From JAUMBM01 sp964441755 (GTDB taxonomy: Bacteria; Bacteroidota; Bacteroidia; Chitinophagales; Saprospiraceae), in contig CAYTVG010000001.1 in assembly GCA_964441755.1 (NCBI GenBank), forward strand, positions 496,001 to 560,000: a DNA stretch of 64,000 nt. Reading direction: 5' to 3'. This document shows, piece by piece, positions 57,527 through 64,000 of the stretch. A model generated the notes under the pieces. The model was not told the origin of the DNA. It did not search any database and was given only the letters and a program-made list of their open reading frames with translations. The translations under genes were made by a program, and so were the position numbers. Position 1 is the stretch's first letter. Each line of letters opens with the position of its first letter.

Positions 57527-57721
57527 GGACAACATTCTTGGCTGACAGGCATACCGGCCGAAAATTCCACGCATAGAGTCTTTTCGAGATTTTCGCTTCA
57601 GGCCCGGAAAAGCTTTTTTTATGTGTTTTTACTTTTTTGCAGGCTTAGATATTGACTATGCTGACGCAAAATCACAAAAAATTCCGCATTCCACTCCTGG
57701 CTGACAGGCACGAACAGGCGC

Positions 57722-58906
57722 TTATGCCTGCACTTGCCGGCCTGGATCGGCCCAAAACAGGTCGGCAGCAATAGCATCGGCAATGAGTTTGCCTGCCAGA
57801 CTCAGGGTGAAAGTCTGGTCAGCATCCATGCGTACGCTGCCATTGGCCAGCCAGGGTTGGATCAGGTGTATAAAATGATCTGCAAAGGAGGAATCCATGG
57901 CAGCTATATCCGACAGCTTACATCCCCACTGGGTTCTGAGCCGGGTGAGTACATATTCATTGTATCGGTCTGCTGCACTGAGAATTTCCTTTTCAAAGAG
58001 GCTGCCCTCACCACTGTCGGGGGAGCTTTGGAACAGCCCGGGCGCTTCGAGCAGTTGCAGGTAGCGCGCATTGTTGGCAATATTCCACTGCCGGCTGTAT
58101 CCGTTGTAGCTATGCGCCGACGGGCCAATGCCGAGGTAGTGTGCTCCCAGCCAATAGCTGCTGTTGTGCCGGGCATGCCTGCCCGGTTGGGCAAAATTGC
58201 TGATTTCGTAATGCTCATAGCCTGCCGCCGCCGCGGTCTGCATGAGGTGCTGAAACTGCCTGCCCGCCTGCTCTTCGTCGACAGCAGCAGATTTGCCCTG
58301 CCGTACCCGGTATTCAAGGGCAGTGCGGGGCTCTACGGTGAGTGCGTAGCAGGAGAGGTGGGGGAGCTTATAGCTGAACGCTATATCGAGGTTGGCAGCC
58401 CATTGTTCGTCACTGGTAGTCGGTGAGCCGTAGATGAGGTCGATGGTGAGATCATCAAAACCTGCCGCCAGTGCATCTTCTATGCATTGGCGCGCTTGTT
58501 GGGCATTGTGCGCCCGGTGCATGTATTGTAAATCCGACTCACTAAATGACTGTATACCAATACTCAGTCTGTTGACTGGAGCGTCGGAGAGTGCAGCCAG
58601 GGTTGCCGGGCTCAGGTCGTCGGGATTGGCTTCAAGGGTTATCTCAGCGCCGGGGCTCAGGTCAAAAAGTTGGTCTATAGCCGTGAAAAGCTGCGTCATC
58701 TCTTCCGGACTCAGCAGCGAGGGCGTCCCTCCTCCGAAGTAAATGCTGTCGAGTTGCCGGCTGTCGAGGTAGTCGGCACGCCACTGCAACTCCCTGATCA
58801 TGGCAGCAACCATTGCGGGCTGTTGTCGCCGGGAGGTACTAAAATGAAAATTGCAGTAGTAGCAAGCCTGTTTGCAAAAAGGAAGGTGTATGTATAATCC
58901 TGCCAT
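57722..58906 (-). CDS. hemW: radical SAM heme chaperone HemW (394 aa)
   Basis: The radical SAM cluster motif is CKQACYYC (residues 11-18; CX3CX2C), and the Gly-rich SAM loop follows in YFGGGTPSLLSPEEM. HNSSYW near residue 248 is the HNxxYW signature of HemW, and the cluster motif continues NF instead of the CxC of coproporphyrinogen oxidase HemN, so it is HemW rather than HemN. It carries heme to cytochromes. It starts IHLPFCKQ, the typical N-terminus. It follows xth in the same direction with a 249-base gap, which repeats TGGCTGACAGGCA near 57540 and 57699. Confidence 0.94.
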   Translation of the reverse strand: MAGLYIHLPFCKQACYYCNFHFSTSRRQQPAMVAAMIRELQWRADYLDSRQLDSIYFGGGTPSLLSPEEMTQLFTAIDQLFDLSPGAEITLEANPDDLSPATLAALSDAPVNRLSIGIQSFSESDLQYMHRAHNAQQARQCIEDALAAGFDDLTIDLIYGSPTTSDEQWAANLDIAFSYKLPHLSCYALTVEPRTALEYRVRQGKSAAVDEEQAGRQFQHLMQTAAAAGYEHYEISNFAQPGRHARHNSSYWLGAHYLGIGPSAHSYNGYSRQWNIANNARYLQLLEAPGLFQSSPDSGEGSLFEKEILSAADRYNEYVLTRLRTQWGCKLSDIAAMDSSFADHFIHLIQPWLANGSVRMDADQTFTLSLAGKLIADAIAADLFWADPGRQVQA

Positions 58907-59219
58907 GTTCTTCCGTTATCTTCGCGAAGTGTGTATCGCTTCGCTGCGTCAATGCATACTGTGAGCGTAAGATTTGGTGTGTAGTATTGCGATCGGATTA
59001 CCTAAATCTTTGGTATTCCTGTAATCTCACTATGCCCAAAAGCGCAACAGCGCAAAGTATAACAAGCCGGGAAGGCTTGTGGTTGTCGCAGCGGCTGAAC
59101 TGCATGACATACAAAAGCTCTCGCACTGCTGTAGGGGGCGCATTACACAAAGCTTCGTCATGGCTGTAGGGGGACAATATCGCACGGGTTATGTGGCGGC
59201 CGACGACCAGAGAGTCGGT
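58907..59219. other. 313-base gene-free stretch before the Omp85-like gene
   Basis: No gene is supported. A hairpin ACAAGCC-GGGAA-GGCTTGT occurs at 59062-59080. The divergent genes hemW and the Omp85-like gene must both have promoters here, but no clean TAnnTTTG element was found. Confidence 0.4.
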
Positions 59220-61004
59220 ATGCGTTGCTGTGTGGTCAGGTGGGCGCAGTGCGGTGTTGTGCCTGTTGTTGCCCTGTGGTTGCTGTTACTTATGGCTTCC
59301 TCCCTCGGCGCCCAGCCGGCATCCTGGCGGCTGGAGGTACACAGACTCGATACCTCCATCGGCCGTAAGGCCGGTGAAGCAGCATTGTCTGCATCTTATC
59401 CCGACAGTCTGCTGTTGCTGCAGTCGCTTGGCGACAGGCTGCAGCAGCTACGGGCGGCAGCTTTTCTGGAGGCTTCTTTTGATTCCGTGGCCTGGCATCG
59501 CGATACAGTCCATGCATGGCTGCATCTGGGGCCCCGCTACAGCTGGCTGTCTCTTACTGCTGAAGGCCTGCCCGCCGACTGGTTGCAGCGTGCGGGCTTT
59601 AGGGAAAAAGACTACAGCCTGAAGCCCGTTGTGTGGGAGGCATGGATCGCACTCAGAGACCGGCTGGTGGCTGTTGCGGCCGACGACGGCTACCCTTTTG
59701 TCCGCGTATGGTTGCAGGCACGCCCCTCTTTTTCACCCCAACTGGCGGCTGCCATACAACTGGATAAAGGGGCATTCGTACGCATGGGTCCCTTACGACT
59801 ACCGGGAGATCCTCCGCTGAAGTCGTCATTCCTCGAGGCGCACCTGGGGCTGGTGCCGGGGCAGCCTTACAATGCTTCGAGGGTGAGGCAGATTGGCAAC
59901 CGCCTCCGTGAGCTTCCCTATGTCGCACTGGCTTCGCCTCCGCAGGTGCTCATTGCCAACGATGAGGCACGTATAGAACTGCCACTCAATGCCCGGCCGG
60001 CGAGTCGATTTGATTTTATTCTCGGAATTTTACCCGACAATCTGCGCCCTGACAGGCTCATCATCAACGGTTTTCTCGAAGGAGTAGTGTACAATACCTT
60101 CAAGCGCGGCGAGCGCCTCGCTGCTCGCTTTGAGCAGCCCCGGCCGCTTACGCAGGAACTGCAGCTTGCGCTGGCATACCCCTACCTGCCTTCCCTGCCG
60201 CTCGGCCTCGAGCTGTCTATGAACCTTTACCGCCAGGATACGCTTTTCATCAACATCGACGGGCGTATGGGTTTTAGCTATCGACTGCCCGACCAGGGGC
60301 AGCTGCAGCTGGTTTTCGACCAGCAGTCGACCAACCTGCTGCAAACCGACAGCCTTGCCATTGCCGCTCGCGGACGATTGCCGGATACCCTCGATCTGAG
60401 CCGCCGCTCGCTGGGGCTGGTCCATGCGATGCAGCGGCTCGACTACCGCTTCAATCCGCGCAGTGGCTGGGAAATCGAGATTCAGGCGGCAGCAGGCTTT
60501 CGGAGCATCGAGCGCAATGCGCAACTGCTGGCTTATGGCTACGGGCCGCTCTACGACAGCCTGCCCGGCCGTACCGCTCAGTACCGGTGGCAGCTGTCGG
60601 CAGCGGCCTACCTGCCGCTTGCCCGACAAAGCACGCTTAAAGGCGGGTTGCGCCTCGCTACGCTTTATTCGGCGGGCAAGATTTTGACCAACGAGCAATA
60701 TCGCGTCGGGGGTAACAGGCTTTTCAGGGGGTTCGATGAGCAGAGTATCTTTACCGATGGCTATGCGCTGGCGACAGTCGAATATCGTTTTCTGCTGGGG
60801 CAAAATAGTTTTTTTTATGCTTTTGTCGATCAGGGTATGCTGTGGGCTGAGGGCAGAGACTATCCGACGGGCCTGGGGGCAGGGGTATCCTTTGAAACGC
60901 GCGCGGGCATGCTGGGCCTGAGCCTGGCGCTGGGGCGGCGACAGGGACAGCCTTTTGATCCGGGCAGCCCCAAAGTGCACCTCGGCTATGTGAGCCTTTT
61001 TTAA
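59220..61004 (+). CDS. small Omp85/BamA-TamA-type outer-membrane protein (594 aa)
   Basis: A signal peptide (MRCCVVRWAQCGVVPVVALWLLLLMASSLGAQ) is followed by a POTRA-like region (about 150-260: RMGPLRLPGDPPLKSSFLEAHLGLVPGQPYNASRVRQIGNRLRELPYVAL) and a C-terminal 16-strand-type barrel. The loop-6 motif is GGNRLFRGFDEQSIFTDGYALATVEYRFLLG, matching the (V/L)-F-R-G-F of Omp85 proteins, and the last strand ends in a phenylalanine (VHLGYVSLF). Its N-terminal part is shorter than BamA or TamA, with perhaps two POTRA domains. The ATG at 59220 is chosen for the signal peptide; 59079 would not give one. It may insert or transport an outer-membrane client; which is unknown. Confidence 0.8.
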   Translation: MRCCVVRWAQCGVVPVVALWLLLLMASSLGAQPASWRLEVHRLDTSIGRKAGEAALSASYPDSLLLLQSLGDRLQQLRAAAFLEASFDSVAWHRDTVHAWLHLGPRYSWLSLTAEGLPADWLQRAGFREKDYSLKPVVWEAWIALRDRLVAVAADDGYPFVRVWLQARPSFSPQLAAAIQLDKGAFVRMGPLRLPGDPPLKSSFLEAHLGLVPGQPYNASRVRQIGNRLRELPYVALASPPQVLIANDEARIELPLNARPASRFDFILGILPDNLRPDRLIINGFLEGVVYNTFKRGERLAARFEQPRPLTQELQLALAYPYLPSLPLGLELSMNLYRQDTLFINIDGRMGFSYRLPDQGQLQLVFDQQSTNLLQTDSLAIAARGRLPDTLDLSRRSLGLVHAMQRLDYRFNPRSGWEIEIQAAAGFRSIERNAQLLAYGYGPLYDSLPGRTAQYRWQLSAAAYLPLARQSTLKGGLRLATLYSAGKILTNEQYRVGGNRLFRGFDEQSIFTDGYALATVEYRFLLGQNSFFYAFVDQGMLWAEGRDYPTGLGAGVSFETRAGMLGLSLALGRRQGQPFDPGSPKVHLGYVSLF

Positions 61005-61013
61005 AAAAACTTG

Positions 61014-61052
61014 CAGGCCGCCTTGCAGCTGCCGGCTGCGGCCTGTTTTTTT
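61014..61052 (+). terminator. terminator after the Omp85-like gene
   Basis: CAGGCCGC (61014-61021) pairs with GCGGCCTG (61038-61045), with inner pairing, followed by seven T. Confidence 0.88.
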
Positions 61053-61094
61053 ATAAAAAAAATGGCTTCGGCTGCCTTGCAGCCCGCCACAAAC

Positions 61095-62624
61095 TTACAG
61101 CCCCTCCTCTCGCAGCATGCCCAACAATTCTTCTGCAAAACGGCGGTGGTTGGCGAGCTTAGGGATTTTATGCTGTCCTCCCAGCTTGCCCTTACGCCTG
61201 AGCCAGCGGTCAAAAAAGCCTGTTGGCAACTGAATCACCTCAAGGGGGTCAATCGCAAAATTGTTGCTGCGCTTCTGGGCGTAGTTGGAATTTTGGCGCT
61301 GCATGGCCTTGTCGAGTTCCTCGGCAAAAACCGCAAGATTGGCAGGGGGCGTCTCAAATTCGATGAACCACTGGTGGCGGCCTTTTTCGCTAAGCTGGAT
61401 ATAATAGGGCGCTACGGCATAATCGCGCACCGATGCACCCAGCAGCCGACAACTGGTCATCAGCGCCTTTTCGACATTGTCGAGCAGCAAGTCTTCTCCA
61501 AAAGCGTTGATGTACTCCTGCGTGCGGCCTACAATCTTGATGCGGAACGGATTGGTAGCCGTAAATGCTACAAGGTCGCCCATAGGGTAGCGGTAGAGAC
61601 CCGTATTGGTCGTGATGAGCATGACGTAGGGAAGGTCTGTCTGCACGTCCTGCAGTGGCCGCGCATCCCAATTGTCCGCCTGATAGTCGTCAAAGCGGAT
61701 AAACTCGTAGTAGATGCCGTTCGACAACAAGAGCAGCAGATCATCCCGGTCCAGCTTGTCCTGTATGGCAAAAAAGCCTTCGGAAGCATTGTATACTTCC
61801 AGGTAGAGGAAATGCGGACTGGGAATCAGCGCCTTGAATTGCTCCCGGTAGGGCTCAAAGCGCACACCGCCATGGATATAAGCCTGCAGGTTAGGCCACA
61901 CTTCCAGGAGGTTGTGGGCGCCCGTGATTTCCATGATGCGCCTGTATAAGGTGAGGTTCCAGGTTGGAACTCCGCCGAGCATGGTGATGCCGGATTCCCT
62001 GGCCGCCATATCGGCAATGATACTCACCTTGGTCTCATAGTCGGGTAAGGTGGCTGTACGGACATCCGGAATGTAAAAAGGTCGTATTACAAGCGGTATA
62101 TGTTGAATGAGTATCGCAGAAATGTCTGCAACAATCGCAGATGAACCCGGGTAAGGACCGTAAACCCCTCCGCCTATAAGCAGGTTTTTTCGGGAAAAAA
62201 TTTGCAGGTTTTCGTTGTGGGCGTGCAGTGCCGCCAGCGTGAGCCAGGAAGCTTTGTGATGGCAGTCTTCGATATTTTCCTTGGTGATGGGGATGAACTT
62301 GCTGGTGCCGCTGGTAGTGCCCGATGTCTTGGCAACCCAACGGGGACGGCTGACCGTCAGGGCAGGCTCATCCTGCAACAGGGCTTCCTGTATGTAAGGA
62401 AAAAGCTGCTCATACGTGTGTACAGGCACTTGTTCGGCATAAGCTGCTGCAGTAGCAATGCGCTCGAATTGGTAGCGCTTTCCAAAGGTGGTAGCTGCAT
62501 TGGTCTTGAGCAGGCTTCTCAAGAGTGCCGACTGAAGTTCAATCGGCATCTCGTAATACATGCGCAACTCCTCCTCGTATTTTCGCAGATGCAGCTTGAA
62601 AATACTGTTGATCAGTTCTATCAT
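61095..62624 (-). CDS. GH3-family acyl-adenylating protein (509 aa)
   Basis: A member of the GH3 auxin-responsive family, which joins carboxylates to amino acids through an acyl-adenylate. The ATP motifs are visible: VAKTSGTTSGTSKFIPITKENI near 90-112, LEVYNASEGFFAIQ near 275 and YVMLITTNTGLYRYPMGDLVAF near 330-350, with GRTQEYINAFGEDLL near 365. The N-terminus IFKLHLRKYEEELRMYYEMPIELQSALLRSLLKTNAATTFGKRYQF is the usual GH3 start. The bacterial substrate is unknown. It is convergent with the Omp85-like gene. Length is normal. Confidence 0.93.
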   Translation of the reverse strand: MIELINSIFKLHLRKYEEELRMYYEMPIELQSALLRSLLKTNAATTFGKRYQFERIATAAAYAEQVPVHTYEQLFPYIQEALLQDEPALTVSRPRWVAKTSGTTSGTSKFIPITKENIEDCHHKASWLTLAALHAHNENLQIFSRKNLLIGGGVYGPYPGSSAIVADISAILIQHIPLVIRPFYIPDVRTATLPDYETKVSIIADMAARESGITMLGGVPTWNLTLYRRIMEITGAHNLLEVWPNLQAYIHGGVRFEPYREQFKALIPSPHFLYLEVYNASEGFFAIQDKLDRDDLLLLLSNGIYYEFIRFDDYQADNWDARPLQDVQTDLPYVMLITTNTGLYRYPMGDLVAFTATNPFRIKIVGRTQEYINAFGEDLLLDNVEKALMTSCRLLGASVRDYAVAPYYIQLSEKGRHQWFIEFETPPANLAVFAEELDKAMQRQNSNYAQKRSNNFAIDPLEVIQLPTGFFDRWLRRKGKLGGQHKIPKLANHRRFAEELLGMLREEGL

Positions 62625-63132
62625 GGCTGTAACTCCTGCCTGCAGTACGTATACGGCATCTATTCTCCAGGCTTTAAAGGGTTCTTTTCTGGCACATTAT
62701 CGTTTGTTTGTCGTATCATATTGCTATGCTTCTTCAAAGACATGAAAATGTGCGAAAAAAATCGTTCCTGCCTCTCGTAAAAATACCCAAATACGACTCA
62801 GGCGCGTAGGTTTATGAATGCAATAATACTCTAATTTTATCTTTTATTTGTAGCAACTATAATCGAGGCCGCCAGGCAAGCCGGCTGGCCGCTAAGCAGA
62901 TAAATGTTTCTTAGAACGTATGCGGGCATTTCTGCCGCAACCCCAAAAAGCTGCCCGTTGGTGCGTTTTCAGGTCTTTGAAGGATCACCGCCGGCACTCA
63001 GGAATCCAGAAAGCGAAAGCAACAGGGAAAAAATTGATTGAACCCTGCGCAAAAATTCCGGCAAATTTCCGGGCGGTTTGGCAATCGGCAGCTTGTAGCA
63101 CATGAACATCGGAGCAGCATGAATTTTGGATA
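62625..63132. other. 508-base gene-free stretch between GH3 and BASS genes
   Basis: Short open frames exist on both strands but none has a recognisable protein or signal. Both flanking genes run leftward, so this holds the BASS gene's end and the GH3 promoter. The only structure seen is a weak GCCAG/CTGGC stem in GGCCGCCAGGCAAGCCGGCT (about 62867-62890). No tRNA or ncRNA was recognised. Confidence 0.4.
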
Positions 63133-64000
63133 TTAGCTGCGCGTATCGCCCGATAACCAGGCAGAGAGGAGTTGCCGGCTTCTCTGCATGCTTTCGGGTT
63201 TCATCCATAGGCCAAAACCAACAGCTGTAAAAAAAGAAAACATCGCATAGACCAGTGCCGGTTTCAGCATGTCTTCATTGTGTAAGAATACACTGGCAAT
63301 GAGAAAAGCCAGCGAGGTGTTCTGGATGCTTACTTCAATACCAATGGTTGCCCGGTCATCGACGGACAGGCGCAGGTGTTTGCCGAAAAAAAAGCCGGAC
63401 CACATGCCAGCTGCGTTGACAATGAGAGAAAAAGGTAGTATCATCCACACTTCCGCCCAGCGTATGCCGGATCCTCCGTGTTCTTCACCCGCAAAGAATT
63501 TGATCATGAACAGTACGGCCAGTAGTACCACCGTCACCCATTTTAACCGGCGCTCGATGGTCTCTGCCCACGCTCGCCTCCACTGGTGCAGCAGGATGCC
63601 CAGGGTGACCGGAATGATGGTGACAATAAATATCTGCTGCATAGTGTCAGTAAAAGATAGCCGCAGGTCAGCTTCCGTGCCCATCAACAGCGATAAGGCC
63701 AGGTTTACCCAAAAAGGGATGGTCATAAGCGCCAGTACACTGTTGGTTACGGTCATAGAAATAGACAATGCTGTGCTGGCATTGACCAGGTAGGTTATAA
63801 AATTGGAAGTCATACCTCCGGGACAGGCGGCCAGAATCACGAATCCAACTTTTACTGCGGCAGGAAGGTCGGTCAACAACATTAATCCCAGTACAAAGAG
63901 CGGCAAAAAGAACAACTGTAGCATCAGACCCGTAAAAAAGGATTTAGGCTTCGCAAGTGTTCCCGAAAAGGACTTCAACTCCAGGGACATGCCCACATTG
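63133..64000 (-). CDS. bile acid:Na+ symporter (BASS) family transporter, N-terminus cut by window edge
   Basis: About 289 residues of a BASS-family sodium-coupled transporter. It reads NVGMSLELKSFSGTLAKPKSFFTGLMLQLFFLPLFVLGLMLL, then AACPGGMTSNFITYLVNASTALSISMTVTNSVLALMTIPFWV, which carries the conserved Na+-site motif (CPGG-SN) of the family, and later GIEVSIQNTSLAFLIASVFL. The open frame continues past the window edge (the codon before VGMSL is Asn, and the GTG there is not a start), so ~25 N-terminal residues are missing. Substrate may be bile acid-like, pantoate or another organic anion. Confidence 0.88.
   Translation of the reverse strand, partial: NVGMSLELKSFSGTLAKPKSFFTGLMLQLFFLPLFVLGLMLLTDLPAAVKVGFVILAACPGGMTSNFITYLVNASTALSISMTVTNSVLALMTIPFWVNLALSLLMGTEADLRLSFTDTMQQIFIVTIIPVTLGILLHQWRRAWAETIERRLKWVTVVLLAVLFMIKFFAGEEHGGSGIRWAEVWMILPFSLIVNAAGMWSGFFFGKHLRLSVDDRATIGIEVSIQNTSLAFLIASVFLHNEDMLKPALVYAMFSFFTAVGFGLWMKPESMQRSRQLLSAWLSGDTRS

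Noticed and set aside
57722..58906. Oxygen-independent coproporphyrinogen oxidase HemN
   Set aside because: The cluster motif lacks the HemN CxC extension and HNxxYW is present, both marks of HemW.
62625..63132. Small proteins on either strand (61 and 79 codons)
   Set aside because: They overlap each other or the BASS gene, have no signal or domain, and look like chance frames.
1..64000. tRNA, rRNA, IS elements or prophage
   Set aside because: No cloverleaf, rRNA core, transposase, integrase or phage structural gene was recognised by reading; a tRNAscan or profile search would settle it.

Overview
The window looks like a chromosome segment of a Bacteroidota bacterium, moderately GC-rich by eye and probably from the Saprospiria (Lewinella/Phaeodactylibacter-like). 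Four secreted proteins end in type A C-terminal sorting domains of the type IX secretion system (T9SS). Several promoters carry the Bacteroidota -7 element TAnnTTTG with a -33 TTTG or TTG, and Shine-Dalgarno sequences are weak. DUF4294, a RprY/RprX-like two-component pair, a single-chain 5-oxoprolinase and kynurenine 3-monooxygenase also fit. The genus is a guess. I saw no rRNA or tRNA gene, insertion sequence, prophage or CRISPR array. Most of the window is housekeeping and envelope genes in short operons.

Layout. 1-603: the 5' part of ileS (minus). 604-976: a gene-free stretch with a small hairpin and five ~33-bp tandem repeats. 977-6780: a leftward operon, TetR regulator, HlyD-type adaptor lipoprotein, two ABC ATPases and two ABC-2 permeases, in the order of the E. 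coli cecR-ybhGFSR exporter but with the double ATPase split into two genes. 7088-11248: two T9SS cargo proteins, the first with all vanadium haloperoxidase/PAP2 signature motifs. 11514-17294: a VLCAD-like acyl-CoA dehydrogenase behind a striking pair of dyads, convergent with 5-oxoprolinase. 17552-20297: a minimal T9SS protein, then ECF sigma factor, anti-sigma-like protein and DUF4097-type beta-helix protein. 20597-24640: a 1.35-kilo-residue T9SS protein with HYR-like repeats, dockerin and cohesin. 24935-29241: PBP4-type peptidase, EamA transporter, orphan histidine kinase and a small membrane protein. 29285-32977: maltooligosaccharide-type transporter and pullulanase lipoprotein. 33223-35507: another EamA transporter and an E2 acyltransferase. 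35832-37792: an ATP-grasp ligase plus class I glutamine amidotransferase pair of unknown product, the best candidate for an undescribed pathway. 37885-41268: two-component pair and an NAD-dependent epimerase. 41529-46621: two amidohydrolase-like proteins, partly degenerate, and DUF4294. 46812-50645: GT39/83-type glycosyltransferase, PAP2-like membrane protein and kmo. 50697-54093: methylmalonyl-CoA mutase small subunit, divergent from an iscS-iscU-iscA operon whose promoter is flanked by two dyads. 54270-64000: TPR-VWA protein, outer-membrane barrel, xth, hemW, small Omp85 protein, GH3-family protein and a truncated BASS transporter.

The non-coding DNA is unusually rich in long, perfect, mostly unique inverted repeats. 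Many are ordinary terminators between convergent genes. Others lie just upstream of start codons (eamA, pulA, GT39, kmo) or between operon partners (ATP-grasp/GATase, iscU/iscA), where termination is not the obvious explanation.
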